A stretch of 64,000 bases of DNA, taken from positions 1,364,001 to 1,428,000 of the forward strand of contig NZ_CP108086.1 in the NCBI RefSeq assembly GCF_036186745.1, written 5' to 3'. The position numbers were made by a program, and so were the translations under genes. This document shows positions 42,501-51,550 of this stretch, piece after piece. This DNA comes from Microbispora hainanensis. Its GTDB lineage: Bacteria > Actinomycetota > Actinomycetes > Streptosporangiales > Streptosporangiaceae. The notes under the pieces were generated by a model. The model was not told where the DNA came from. It did no database searches and saw only the letters and a list, made by a program, of their open reading frames with translations. Every line of letters begins with the position of its first letter. The stretch's first letter is position 1.

Positions 42501-44044
42501 TCTCCCGTCGTGGTTTCCTCGGGCTGCTCGGCGGGGCCGGCCTCACGGTCGCCGGCTGCGGCGCCCTGACCCACGAGTTGGGCCGCGAGGTGGCCGGTGA
42601 GAGCCTGACGAGCGCGTTGCCGCTGCCCGCCCGGTTCGCCGTGCCGCTGCCGATCCCCGCGACCGCCGTTCCCGTACGGCCCGGCCGTTACGAGGTCGTC
42701 CAGCGCGCGGCCGAAGTGGAGATCATCCCCGGCACCACGACCGAGATCTGGGGCTACGACGGCATGTTCCCGGGGCCGACCTTCGACCTGAGAGCCGGCA
42801 GCCCTGCCGTCATCCGGGTCCGCAACGAGCTGTCCGTGCCCACCTCGACCCATCTGCACGGAGGAGTCACCCCGCCGGAGTCCGACGGCTATCCCACAGA
42901 CGTGGTGATCGCGCGGGGCCGGGGGTTCCGCCCGCCCCAGGGCGAGCACTCCCACCACGACCTGCGGCAGTGGACCTTCCACGAGGCGGCCAGAGACTAC
43001 GTCTATCCGCTGGAGCAGCGTGCCGCCACGCTCTGGTATCACGACCATCGGATGGACTTCACCGCGCCGCAGGTGTGGCGCGGCCTGGCCGGTTTCGTCA
43101 TCGTCCGCGACGACGAGGACGACGCGCTGCCGTTGCCGAAGGGTGAGCGGGACATCCCGCTGATGATCTGCGACAGGGCCTTCGAGGAGGACGGCTCGTT
43201 CCGCTATCCGTCCCTCGATCCGACCCTGCTGCTGCGCCCGGGTGTGGACGACGCGTTCATGGAGGGAGTGGAGGGCGACGTCATCCTGGTCAACGGCGCA
43301 CCCTGGCCCTTTCTGGAGGTCGACGCGGCGCGATATCGCCTGCGGCTGCTCAACGCCTCGAACGCACGCCGCTTCCGGCTGCGGCTGACCCCCGGCGGCC
43401 GGTTCGTCCAGGTCGGCAGCGACCAGGGATTGCTGGCCGCTCCCGTGACGCACGACGCGATCACCATCTCCCCGGGAGAACGCTTCGACGTCGTCGTGGA
43501 CTTCTCCGGCCACCCCGCCGGCGCCGAGGTGACCATGGTCAACACCTTGGGCACGGGCGCCGCACGCGACGTCATGCGGTTCCGCGTTCGGCGCAGGGCC
43601 GCCGACGACAGCGCGATCCCGAAACGGCTGTCCCGGACCGCCGAGCCGGTCGACACGCCGGTCGACACGGCGGTCGCCACCCGCGTCTTCGACTTCCGCC
43701 GTACGGGTCAGGGGGGCGGCGGATCCTGGACGATCAACGGACGCAGCTTCCGGCCGGGGCGGCCGCTGGCCACCCCGCGCCTGAACACCAGCGAGGTCTG
43801 GAGGTTCACCAGCGACTTCCACCACCCCGTGCACGTCCACCTGGCCCGGTTCCGGGTGCTCTCCCGGAACGGCGGGCCACCGGAGGCGACCGACGCCGGA
43901 TGGAAGGACACGGTGGACGTGCGCCCCTACGAGGTCGTCGACGTCCTGGTCCGTTTCGAGGGCTACCGGGGCCGCTACATGCTGCACTGCCACAACCTCG
44001 AACACGAGGACATGGCGATGATGGTCGATTTCGAGGTCGTTTGA
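42497..44044 (+). CDS. Multicopper oxidase, Tat-exported lipoprotein
   Basis: Protein of 515 aa. The N-terminus SRRGFLGLL is a Tat signal and VAGC (Cys21) a lipobox. Three cupredoxin domains carry the copper ligands: HLH at 119-121, WYHDHRMD, HPVHVHL and the C-terminal HCHNLEHEDMAMM (H497 to M508), so type 1, 2 and 3 copper sites are complete. The layout resembles CotA/bilirubin-oxidase-like and CueO-like enzymes that oxidise phenols or metal ions with oxygen reduction to water. Operon with the upstream four-helix protein. Confidence 0.93.
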   Translation: MISRRGFLGLLGGAGLTVAGCGALTHELGREVAGESLTSALPLPARFAVPLPIPATAVPVRPGRYEVVQRAAEVEIIPGTTTEIWGYDGMFPGPTFDLRAGSPAVIRVRNELSVPTSTHLHGGVTPPESDGYPTDVVIARGRGFRPPQGEHSHHDLRQWTFHEAARDYVYPLEQRAATLWYHDHRMDFTAPQVWRGLAGFVIVRDDEDDALPLPKGERDIPLMICDRAFEEDGSFRYPSLDPTLLLRPGVDDAFMEGVEGDVILVNGAPWPFLEVDAARYRLRLLNASNARRFRLRLTPGGRFVQVGSDQGLLAAPVTHDAITISPGERFDVVVDFSGHPAGAEVTMVNTLGTGAARDVMRFRVRRRAADDSAIPKRLSRTAEPVDTPVDTAVATRVFDFRRTGQGGGGSWTINGRSFRPGRPLATPRLNTSEVWRFTSDFHHPVHVHLARFRVLSRNGGPPEATDAGWKDTVDVRPYEVVDVLVRFEGYRGRYMLHCHNLEHEDMAMMVDFEVV

Positions 44045-44112
44045 AGGCCCCCAGCGGTCCGCGTAGGACGTCCCCGGCCCGAGCGAAGGCTCTCAGAGGC
44101 CCTCAACGGCCC

Positions 44113-45177
44113 TCAGCGGCCCGTGCGGTAGGCGACGAACCCGATGATCCCGATCGCCCCGAGAGCGACCGCCACCCATAACACCGACATCGGCACGCCG
44201 AGGCCCCCGTCCCCGGCGGCCGCCCCGCTCGTCGCCTTGACCGCCCTCGGCCGGGCGGAGGAGGTACGGGCCCGGGTCGGCGACGGAGCAGGCCGGGCGG
44301 CGGCGGGCAGCGGCACCCGATAGACCGGGCTGTTCTCCCCCTCGCTCCCGGTCAGCAGGGCCGTGCCGTCCGCCGTGTACGCGATCGACTCGGCCTGGCG
44401 CAGCGGCGGCATCGTGACGTGCGCGATCAGCTTGCCGGGCGAGCGATAGACGGACGCCGAGAAGTACGTGCGGATGACGAAGCTCGACCCGTCGGGCGCG
44501 TACGCCGCGTCGGTGGCCATGAGGGGCGCGGACCCCACCCGGCGCAGCACGTTCACCCTGTCGGTGCGCAGCTTCGCGGGAGCGGCGTAGACGCCCCCGG
44601 AGAACTCCTTGCTGACGACGTACAGCCGGCCCGTGCGGGGATCGACCATCACCCCCTCGGCGTTGCGGGGGCCGTCGGCGTAGCGGAAGCGATACCGCGT
44701 CGCCCGCAGTGTCGCGTCCTTCATCGTCCGGGGTTCGGCGACCTTGTAAACGGACACGTCCGGCCAGGCGCCGTCCAGGTTGTCCCCGATGTCGGCGATC
44801 CACAGCACACCGCGCCCGGTCGCGCGGTCGGTGGAGGCCGCGATGGCCTCCCAGTCCCTGGCCTCGGCGTTGCCGATCGTGAACGTCGCCCGGGTGCGGC
44901 CGTCCGGGCCGATCGCGTAGATCTGGGGTCCGTGGCCGCTGTCGTTGTGCGTGTAGACGATGCCCTTGTGGGTGGGCGAGACCGCCAGGCCGCTCGACTC
45001 ACTGATCCGCTCGTCCCTGATCCGGAACAGCATGCGCTCCCGGTCGTCCGCCCGCGCGGCCGTCGGCACGGCCGCGGCCGTCGCCGGCGCGGGAAGCAGC
45101 GGGCCCGCGACCACGAAGAGAGCCAGGGCCGCCCGCGGAATCCTGCTCGTCCGCGTTCGACCCGTCGTGCTCCCCAT
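44113..45177 (-). CDS. Secreted beta-propeller-like protein with C-terminal membrane anchor
   Basis: Protein of 354 aa. The signal peptide (about 1-35) is followed by propeller-like repeats (ESSGLAVSPTHKGIVYTHNDSG, NAEGVMVDPRTGRLYVVSKE, QAESIAYTADGTALLTGSEGENS), a Thr/Ser/Pro/Arg-rich stalk, and a C-terminal helix (VPMSVLWVAVALGAIGIIGFVA) ending RTGR. SSGLA and GNAEARDWEAIA recall esterase-like/phytase-like propellers, but no catalytic residues are certain. It is probably displayed on the outer face of the membrane. Monocistronic. Confidence 0.75.
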   Translation of the reverse strand: MGSTTGRTRTSRIPRAALALFVVAGPLLPAPATAAAVPTAARADDRERMLFRIRDERISESSGLAVSPTHKGIVYTHNDSGHGPQIYAIGPDGRTRATFTIGNAEARDWEAIAASTDRATGRGVLWIADIGDNLDGAWPDVSVYKVAEPRTMKDATLRATRYRFRYADGPRNAEGVMVDPRTGRLYVVSKEFSGGVYAAPAKLRTDRVNVLRRVGSAPLMATDAAYAPDGSSFVIRTYFSASVYRSPGKLIAHVTMPPLRQAESIAYTADGTALLTGSEGENSPVYRVPLPAAARPAPSPTRARTSSARPRAVKATSGAAAGDGGLGVPMSVLWVAVALGAIGIIGFVAYRTGR

Positions 45178-45245
45178 GCGGCCATCATTCCCGATGCCCG
45201 CCGCGCGTGCGGCGGGCGACATGCCCCTGGTCGTCCCGGGATCGG

Positions 45246-46391
45246 TCAGGAACGGGTATGCGGGCGGCCGGTCCGCAGGGCCGCGTAGAAGTCGCGCAGG
45301 TCGGCGGAGAGCACGTCCGGCCGCAGGTGGGCGGCGTAGTGACCACCCGCGTCGTAGGACCGCCAGTGAACGATGTTCCGGTGATCGCGCTCGGCGAAGG
45401 TGCGCATCGACACGAAGTCGCCCTCGAACATCGCCAGGCCGAGCGGGACCGTTGTCGGCTCCTTGGGATGCTCGGCGTGCGCGTCCTCGTAATAGAACCG
45501 CGTGGCCGAGGTGGCGGTGCCGGTCACCCAATAGAGCATCGTGTTGGTCAGGATGAAGTCGTCGTCGACGTCCTCACCGAACAACTGGGCGTTCCAGCCC
45601 AGCAGCCCGGCCGGCGAGTCGAAGATCCCGTACGACAGGGTCTGCGGCTGCTGCGAGTGGACCATGTTGAACGACATCTTGTTCTCGTAGAACCACTGCA
45701 GCACCTCCAGGCCCTTCCGCTCCTCGTCGGTGAGGTTCGCCATCTCGGCGGGGTCGCCGGAGGGGAAGGAGAAGATCTGCGTGACATGGACACCGACGAC
45801 GTGCTCGGGGTCCACCCGCCCCACCTCGGGCGAGACGAACGAGCCGCCGTCGTTGCCCACCGCGCCATACCGGTCGTAGCCGAGCCTGCGCATGAGCTCC
45901 GCCCACGCCCGGGCCGTACGGAACCGGTTCCAGCCCCGCTCCCTCGTCGGGCCCGAGAAGCCGAAGCCGGGCAGCGACGGGATCACCAGGTGGAACGCCT
46001 GCGCCGGGTCCTCGGGGTTCGTCAGCGGTTCGATGACCTTGAGATACTCCACGATCGAGCCCGGCCAGCCGTGGGTGAGGATCAGCGGGAGGGCGTCCTC
46101 GTGCGGCGACCGCACGTGCAGGAAGTGAATGTCCTGCCCGTCGATCTCGGTGACGAACTGCGGATATCGGTTGATCTCGGCCTCGTGGGCGCGCCAGTCG
46201 TACCCGTCCCGCCAATACTCGGCCAGCCGCTTCACGTACGCGACCGGCACGCCGTACTCCCAGCCGGTTTCCGGGATCTCGTCGGGCCAGCGGGTCCGGC
46301 CGAGCCGGTCCTTCAGGTCGTCGAGGTCGGCCCGCGGGACGTCGATGCGGAAGGGCCTGATGGGCGGCGTGATCTGCGTGTTCTCGCTCAT
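45246..46391 (-). CDS. Epoxide hydrolase (alpha/beta hydrolase, EHN domain)
   Basis: Protein of 381 aa. The N-terminal epoxide hydrolase domain (IRPFRIDVPRADLDDLKDRL, RWPDE) is followed by the hydrolase fold: oxyanion HGWPGS (107-112), nucleophile Asp181 in AVGNDGGSF, and catalytic His in GGHYAAHLRP near residue 355. It opens epoxides to diols, often from xenobiotics or terpenoids. It is divergent from a WYL-type regulator with a strong inverted repeat between them, so regulation by that protein is likely. Confidence 0.9.
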   Translation of the reverse strand: MSENTQITPPIRPFRIDVPRADLDDLKDRLGRTRWPDEIPETGWEYGVPVAYVKRLAEYWRDGYDWRAHEAEINRYPQFVTEIDGQDIHFLHVRSPHEDALPLILTHGWPGSIVEYLKVIEPLTNPEDPAQAFHLVIPSLPGFGFSGPTRERGWNRFRTARAWAELMRRLGYDRYGAVGNDGGSFVSPEVGRVDPEHVVGVHVTQIFSFPSGDPAEMANLTDEERKGLEVLQWFYENKMSFNMVHSQQPQTLSYGIFDSPAGLLGWNAQLFGEDVDDDFILTNTMLYWVTGTATSATRFYYEDAHAEHPKEPTTVPLGLAMFEGDFVSMRTFAERDHRNIVHWRSYDAGGHYAAHLRPDVLSADLRDFYAALRTGRPHTRS

Positions 46392-46410
46392 GAGGCCGAC
46401 ATTACGGACC

Positions 46411-46435
46411 CTTCCGGACAGGTTCCGTCCGGAAG
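46411..46435. promoter_or_regulatory. Inverted repeat CTTCCGGAC-N7-GTCCGGAAG
   Basis: Perfect 9-bp arms between the divergent epoxide hydrolase and WYL-regulator genes, 18 bp from the regulator start. Candidate operator controlling both. Confidence 0.65.
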
Positions 46436-46453
46436 TGCCGCCAGACTGAGAAC

Positions 46454-47428
46454 ATGCTGGAAACCTCGGCGCGGCTGCTGCGCCTGCTGTCGTTGCTCCA
46501 GGCCAGACGTGACTGGCCCGGCGCGATCCTGGCCGACCGGCTCGGCGTGAGCGAGCGGACGGTGCGCCGCGACGTCGACCGGCTGCGCGAGCTCGGCTAT
46601 CCGGTGGAGTCCAGCCGCGGCACGGACGGCGGCTATCGGCTGGTCGCCGGGGCGGCGATGCCACCCCTGCTCCTGGACGACGAGGAGGCGGTGGCCGTGG
46701 CGATCGGGCTGCGGGCCGCCGCCGGTGTGACGGGCGTCGAGGAGGCGGCCGACCGCGCCGCCGCCAAGCTCGAACAGGTGCTGCCGGCCCGCCTGCGCCG
46801 CCGCGTGAGCGCTTTGCAGACGTACACCGAGCCGGTGCCGCCCGACCGCCCGGGTCCCGCCGTGGACCCCGCCGTGCTGAGCACGCTCGCCGCGGCCTGC
46901 CGCGACCGCGAGCGGCTGCGGTTCGACTACCGGGGCCACGACGGCTCCACCGGCGTCCGGCAGGCCGAGCCCCATCGGCTGGTGTCCTGGGGCCGCCGGT
47001 GGTACCTCGTGGCCTGGGACCTCGACCGCGACGACTGGCGCACGTTCCGGGTGGACCGGATCGCGCCGCGCACGCCCACCGGCCCGCGCTTCCCGCCCCG
47101 CGACCCGCCGGAGGGCGGCGCGGCGGCGTACGTCGCCCGCGGCGTGTCGGCGGCGGCCTGGCGGCACCACGCCCGGGTGCTCGTCCACGCCCCCGCCGAG
47201 GTGGTCGCCGCGCGGATCAACCCGGCCGTCGGCGTCGTGGAGGACGTCGACGGCCGCACCTGCGTGCTCGTGACGGGGGCCGACACCGTGGGCTCGCTCG
47301 CCGTCCACCTCGGCCTGCTCGACCTCGACTTCGAGGTGACCGGCCCGCCCGAGCTGGTGGAGCACCTGCGCGCCCTCACCGCCCGCTACGCCCGCGCGAC
47401 CGCCGCAGCGACAGGGAGGCCAGGCTGA
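46454..47428 (+). CDS. HTH/WYL-domain transcriptional regulator (YafY type)
   Basis: Protein of 324 aa. The DeoR-like winged HTH (GAILADRLGVSERTVRRDVDRLRELGYPV) is followed by the WYL domain, with HRLVSWGRRWYLVAWDLDRDDWRTFRVDRI, and the C-terminal WCX extension. WYL domains bind nucleotides or nucleic acid in many defence and stress regulators; single-copy actinobacterial ones often control adjacent enzymes. Here the divergent epoxide hydrolase is the natural target. Confidence 0.92.
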   Translation: MLETSARLLRLLSLLQARRDWPGAILADRLGVSERTVRRDVDRLRELGYPVESSRGTDGGYRLVAGAAMPPLLLDDEEAVAVAIGLRAAAGVTGVEEAADRAAAKLEQVLPARLRRRVSALQTYTEPVPPDRPGPAVDPAVLSTLAAACRDRERLRFDYRGHDGSTGVRQAEPHRLVSWGRRWYLVAWDLDRDDWRTFRVDRIAPRTPTGPRFPPRDPPEGGAAAYVARGVSAAAWRHHARVLVHAPAEVVAARINPAVGVVEDVDGRTCVLVTGADTVGSLAVHLGLLDLDFEVTGPPELVEHLRALTARYARATAAATGRPG

Positions 47429-47451
47429 GAGGCCGGGCTGAGGCTGCGAGG

Positions 47452-48204
47452 TCAGGCCGTGGCGCCGCCGTCGAGCACCAGGTCGAGCCCGACAGCGAAT
47501 CCGGCGTCCTCGGAGGCGAGCCAGAGCGCGGTGCCGGTGATCTCGTCCATGGTGCCGACCCGGCCGATCGGCAGCTCCCTCTGCAGCCGGTTCGCCCGAT
47601 CCGCCTCGGTCTCGCCCGGCCGCATCGACATCGGCGTGTCCAGCGGCCCCGGGCTGATCGCGTTGATCCGGATGCCGTCCCTGATGCACTCCAGCGCGGC
47701 CGTACGGGTCAGGACGCTGACGACGGCCTTCGACGCGCCGTAGGCGCCCAGCCCCGGCACCCGCATGTGCGCGCCGACGCGCGAGCCGATGTTGACGATC
47801 ACACCGGCGCCCTGCGCGCGCATCGCGGCGATCTCGTGCTTCATCGCGAGGAACATTCCGGTCGCGTTGACCTCCATGACCCGTGCCCAGTCGTCCTCCG
47901 CCAGGTCGGCCACCGGGCCCGCGACGAACGTCCCCGCGTTGTTGACCGCGATGTCCAGGCGGCCGAAGTGCGCCACGATTCCCTGGACGAGCCCGGCCAT
48001 GCCGGCCGAGTCGGTCACGTCCACCGTACGCGCGACGGCACGGCCGCCCTCGGCCTCGATGAGCTTGACGGTCTGCTCCAGCGCGTCACCTCCCCGGGCC
48101 GCCGCCACGACGACGGCGCCCTCCCGGGCGAACCCCTGGGCGATCGCCCGGCCGGCGCCGGAACCCGCCCCGGTGACCAGCACGACCTTGTCCGCGAACC
48201 TCAT
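47452..48204 (-). CDS. SDR family oxidoreductase (FabG-like)
   Basis: Protein of 250 aa of the classical SDR type. The cofactor motif is TGAGSGAGRA (about 11-20), NNAG at about 88-91, with catalytic Ser in VNIGSRVG and YGASK (Tyr/Lys). INAISPGPLDTPM is the substrate loop. Last gene of a leftward TetR-MFS-SDR operon, 72 bp after the transporter. Substrate unknown. Confidence 0.9.
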   Translation of the reverse strand: MRFADKVVLVTGAGSGAGRAIAQGFAREGAVVVAAARGGDALEQTVKLIEAEGGRAVARTVDVTDSAGMAGLVQGIVAHFGRLDIAVNNAGTFVAGPVADLAEDDWARVMEVNATGMFLAMKHEIAAMRAQGAGVIVNIGSRVGAHMRVPGLGAYGASKAVVSVLTRTAALECIRDGIRINAISPGPLDTPMSMRPGETEADRANRLQRELPIGRVGTMDEITGTALWLASEDAGFAVGLDLVLDGGATA

Positions 48205-48235
48205 CTGTCGCTCCTTTGTCCATGCGAATTTGCCG

Positions 48236-48310
48236 GAATTCGTCCGCCGCGAACTTGTCCACTACGAACTCGTCCACTAGGGATTCGTCCGCTGCGGATT
48301 CGTCCAGGCG
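48236..48310. repeat. Five 15-bp repeats at the MFS 3' end
   Basis: Units of the form GAACTCGTCCACTAC start at 48236, 48251, 48266, 48281 and 48296. The MFS stop lies in the third unit, and the last five residues of that protein (QRTNP) are repeat-encoded. Confidence 0.8.
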
Positions 48311-49644
48311 AACGCGACGGCGACCGTCGCCGCCGCGAGTAGGAAGGCCGGTGCCATGGCGGTGAGGGCGAACCCGTAGCCCTCCGTCATGGCCCGGGCA
48401 CCGCCCGCGGGTACGGCTCCCGCGCGGGCGGCGGCGAGTGCCACGAGCGCGGCGAGGCCCACCGTCGGGCCCGCCTCCATGGCGGTGTTGACCAGTCCCC
48501 CGGCCGCCCCGGCGTCCTCCGCCCGAACGCCGTCGAGGGCCGCCACGGTGGCGCCGGAGAAGGCCAGCCCCGACGCGACCGGGAAGACCAGCAGCCCGGC
48601 GAGCACGGTCCCCCCGGACGCGACACGGCCGAGCAGCAGCATCGACACCGCCGCGAGCAGCAGCCCGGCGACCAGCACATGCCGTACGCCGAGGCGGCGC
48701 AGCAGGCGGCCGCTCACCGGGCCCATGACCACGACCAGGAGGAAGGGCAGGAAGGCCAGGCTCGTCGCGATCGGCGACAGCCCGCGCACCTGCTGCATGT
48801 AGAGACTGAGCAGGAACGTGGTCGTCGCGCTGGCGGCTGCCGTGAGGAAGACGACGAGCAGGGCGGCGCCCCTGCGGGGATGCGCCACCAGCCGGAGCGG
48901 CAGCAGCGGCCGGGGCGTCCGCGCCTGGAGTGCGACGAAGCCCGCCGTCAGCACCAGGCCGGCGACGACGACGGCCGTCTCCCCCTCCAGCAGGCCGTAC
49001 GCGAACGCGATCAGCCCGGCCGTGGCGAGCAGCGCGCCGGGCACGTCGAGGCGGGCCGCCGTACGCGGCACGGGCGGCAGCAGGGCGATCCCGGCGGCCA
49101 CGGCCGCGACGCCGACGGCGGCGGGCAGGAGGAACGACCAGCGCCACGAGGCCACGGCGGCGACGAGGCCGGACAGCAGGCTGCCCGCGACGGCCCCGGT
49201 GACCGACAGGGTGCCCCACACCGCCAGGGCGCGCTCGCGCTCCCTGCCCTCCGGGCGCAGCCGCGTGACCAGCGAGACGGCCGCAGGGGCGGCCATCGCG
49301 GCGCCCGCTCCCTGCGCGAAGCGCGCGGCGAGCAGGACCGCGTTGCCCGGGGCCAGCCCGCCCGCCGCCGAGGCCAGCGCGAGCAGGGCCATCCCGGCGA
49401 GGAACATCTCCCGGGCGCCCCACCTGTCGGCGAGCCTGCCCCCGAGGAGCAGCAGCCCGCCGAAGGTCAGCCCGTACGCCGAGGTCAGCAGTGCCAGATC
49501 CCCCTGGCCGAGGCCGAACTCCCGCTGGATGGCCGGCAGCGGCACGGTCAGAAGTGTGATCGCCGCGACGAGCGTGACCTGCGCCCCGCCGAGCACGGCG
49601 AACGCCACCCTGTTTCTGGATCGATCGGTCAAGAATGAGGGCAT
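48277..49644 (-). CDS. MFS drug transporter (DHA2/EmrB-QacA type)
   Basis: Protein of 455 aa with about 14 hydrophobic segments. Motif A is GGRLADRWGAREMF after TM2; antiporter motif C-like WGTLSVTGAVAGSLLSGL lies in TM5. It should export drugs or other hydrophobic compounds by proton antiport. Start MPSFLTDRSRN is supported by an upstream GGAAGGGGAGGG site. Lies 59 bp downstream of its TetR regulator gene. Confidence 0.9.
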   Translation of the reverse strand: MPSFLTDRSRNRVAFAVLGGAQVTLVAAITLLTVPLPAIQREFGLGQGDLALLTSAYGLTFGGLLLLGGRLADRWGAREMFLAGMALLALASAAGGLAPGNAVLLAARFAQGAGAAMAAPAAVSLVTRLRPEGRERERALAVWGTLSVTGAVAGSLLSGLVAAVASWRWSFLLPAAVGVAAVAAGIALLPPVPRTAARLDVPGALLATAGLIAFAYGLLEGETAVVVAGLVLTAGFVALQARTPRPLLPLRLVAHPRRGAALLVVFLTAAASATTTFLLSLYMQQVRGLSPIATSLAFLPFLLVVVMGPVSGRLLRRLGVRHVLVAGLLLAAVSMLLLGRVASGGTVLAGLLVFPVASGLAFSGATVAALDGVRAEDAGAAGGLVNTAMEAGPTVGLAALVALAAARAGAVPAGGARAMTEGYGFALTAMAPAFLLAAATVAVAFAWTNPQRTNP

Positions 49645-49703
49645 GAAAAACGCCCTCCCCTTCCTTTGCGAGACGGCTTCGGGAGACGGCTTCCCGGGAG
49701 AGA

Positions 49704-50285
49704 TCAGCGGAGCATCGCGAGTGCCTGCGCTGCGGCGTCGCGGAGGCGGGCGGGGTCGCCGTGCCCCTTGCCCATCACCCGCAGCCCTTGCAGGAAGACG
49801 AGCATGAAGCGCGCCAGCGCCCGGGGGTCGGACTCGGCGGAGATCTCCCCCTGGGCGCGTGCACGGATGAGAGCCGAGGTCAGCGCCGTCTCCAGGCCCG
49901 TCCAGTTGGCCTCGACAAGCCGGGCGACCGGCTCGTCGCGTGGGAGGAGCTCGGTCGCCGCGTTCACGATCATGCAGCCGCGCCGTTCGCGGTCGCGGAT
50001 CGAGTCCTCGGTGTAACGCTCGACCAGCGTCCGTACGGCCGGCAGAGCGGGGCCGGGCTGCGACAGCAGCTCGATGGGGTTGGGGTCGCACGTCTGCGCG
50101 TAGCGCTCCAGCGCCTTCATGTACAGGTCGTGCTTGCCGCCGAAGGTGGCGTAGAGGCTGGCCCGGCCGATGCCGAGGTGCTCGACCAGGTCGGCCATCG
50201 AGGTGGCCTCGTAGCCGCGCCGCCAGAACAGATCCAGCGCCCGCTCCAGCACGACGTCGGGGTCGAACTCCTTGGTCCTCGCCAT
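49704..50285 (-). CDS. TetR/AcrR family regulator
   Basis: Protein of 193 aa. The N-terminal HTH (ALDLFWRRGYEATSMADLVEHLGIGRASLYATFGGKHDLY) is of the TetR_N type with a C-terminal ligand domain containing RRGCMIVNAATEL, typical of the YxaF/AcrR-like group that senses electrophiles or drugs. It precedes the MFS and SDR genes on the same strand and probably represses all three from the site at 50303-50324. Confidence 0.92.
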   Translation of the reverse strand: MARTKEFDPDVVLERALDLFWRRGYEATSMADLVEHLGIGRASLYATFGGKHDLYMKALERYAQTCDPNPIELLSQPGPALPAVRTLVERYTEDSIRDRERRGCMIVNAATELLPRDEPVARLVEANWTGLETALTSALIRARAQGEISAESDPRALARFMLVFLQGLRVMGKGHGDPARLRDAAAQALAMLR

Positions 50286-50302
50286 GTCCCCGACCTTAGA
50301 CC

Positions 50303-50324
50303 AATTGAGAACGATCGGTCAATT
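50303..50324. promoter_or_regulatory. Inverted repeat AATTGA-N10-TCAATT, candidate TetR operator
   Basis: Located 18-39 bp upstream of the TetR start, overlapping the preceding monooxygenase stop. CGATCGGTCAA inside it also occurs within the first codons of the MFS gene (49622-49632). Confidence 0.5.
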
Positions 50325-51495
50325 AAGCCGCGACCGGATCGTCCCAGGTGATCCGGTAGTCGTGCATCCAGGCCAGCGCGTTGCGCTTCTCCACCTGCCG
50401 CATGACCACGGGAAGGATCAGGTCGCGGACGAAGGCCCCGCCGGCGCCCGGCGCCTTGCCGTTCCCGTTGCGCTTGCCCTGCGCCACGACACGCTCGACC
50501 CGGTCGCGCCGCAGCCGTTCGAAGGCGGCGAACGCCCCCGCGAGGTCCGGCACGTCGCGCAGGCACTTGCCGAGCACCACGGCGTCCTCGATGGCCATCG
50601 ACGCGCCCTGCCCGGAGGACGGCGAGGTGGCGTGGGCGGCGTCCCCGACGAGGATCATGCGCTCGCCGGACCACTTCGGCACCCTCGGGAAGTCATAGGT
50701 GCTCCAGCCGGGCAGGATGTGCGGGGTCGCCGCGATGATCTCCCGCATCGGCCCGGTGTCGCCCTCGAACAGGTCCATGAGCCGTGCCCGCCACCGCTCG
50801 GGCGTGATCGCCGCGAGCTCCTCGGGGGTCATCTCCCTGCGGCTCGGCGGGTTGGCGAACCACCACACGTCCCCCTCCGGATGGATCAAGTATCCGAAGA
50901 AGCACCGCCTGCCGAAGATGAAGTTGCAGACTCCCGGCCTGCCCGGCACCCGCACCCCCTTCGCATAACCACCGGTGTTCAGCAGCCCGACATAACGCGC
51001 GCGGGGCGCGTTGGGGTCGATCAGGGTGCGGGTGCGCGAGCGCAGCCCGTCGGCCCCCACCAGCAGGTCGCCCTCCGCCCCGGTGCCGTCCGCGAAGACC
51101 GCCCGCACGCCGTCCGGGGTGGCCGAGGCGTCGGCGAGCCGCTTGCCGTAGTGGATCCGCACGCCCCGCCGTACGGCTTCGTCGCGCAGCGCCTGGTAGA
51201 GGTCGGCGCGCCGGAGCGTGCGGCTCGGCTGGCTCGTGGTCGCCAGCAGCCTGCCGCGCGCGTTGCGGATCTCCATGACCGGCGTGTCCATGCCGAGGTC
51301 GCTGACGAGGTCGCGGAGATCGAGCAGGCGCAGGGCCTCCAGGCCGTTCACCGCGAGCGTGAGGAAGGCGCCGACGCCCTCGGCTCCCCGGTCATAGGCC
51401 TCGAAGACCTCGCTGTCGATTCCGGCGCGTTGCAGCGCCATGGCCGTGACGGGACCCGCGATCCCGCCGCCGATGATCAGTGCTCTCTTGGTCAT
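50323..51495 (-). CDS. FAD-dependent monooxygenase (group A)
   Basis: Protein of 390 aa. GGGIAGPVTAMAL is the ADP-binding motif, GADGLRSRTR the DG motif and GDAAHATSPSSGQGASMA the FAD ribityl motif. It lacks the C-terminal thioredoxin-like domain of the longer enzyme at 19359. The substrate is probably an aromatic or antibiotic-like molecule. It is divergent from a PadR regulator, with direct repeats between them, so it is the likely PadR target. Confidence 0.9.
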   Translation of the reverse strand: MTKRALIIGGGIAGPVTAMALQRAGIDSEVFEAYDRGAEGVGAFLTLAVNGLEALRLLDLRDLVSDLGMDTPVMEIRNARGRLLATTSQPSRTLRRADLYQALRDEAVRRGVRIHYGKRLADASATPDGVRAVFADGTGAEGDLLVGADGLRSRTRTLIDPNAPRARYVGLLNTGGYAKGVRVPGRPGVCNFIFGRRCFFGYLIHPEGDVWWFANPPSRREMTPEELAAITPERWRARLMDLFEGDTGPMREIIAATPHILPGWSTYDFPRVPKWSGERMILVGDAAHATSPSSGQGASMAIEDAVVLGKCLRDVPDLAGAFAAFERLRRDRVERVVAQGKRNGNGKAPGAGGAFVRDLILPVVMRQVEKRNALAWMHDYRITWDDPVAA

Positions 51496-51498
51496 GAG

Positions 51499-51521
51499 AT
51501 GACTATACATATTATGACTAT
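51499..51521. promoter_or_regulatory. Direct repeat ATGACTAT-N7-ATGACTAT
   Basis: The two octamers start at 51499 and 51514 in an AT-rich stretch between the divergent monooxygenase and PadR genes. Candidate PadR operator and shared promoter. Confidence 0.45.
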
Positions 51522-51550
51522 TCGGCGACAAGGCCCCTATGATGGGGCGC

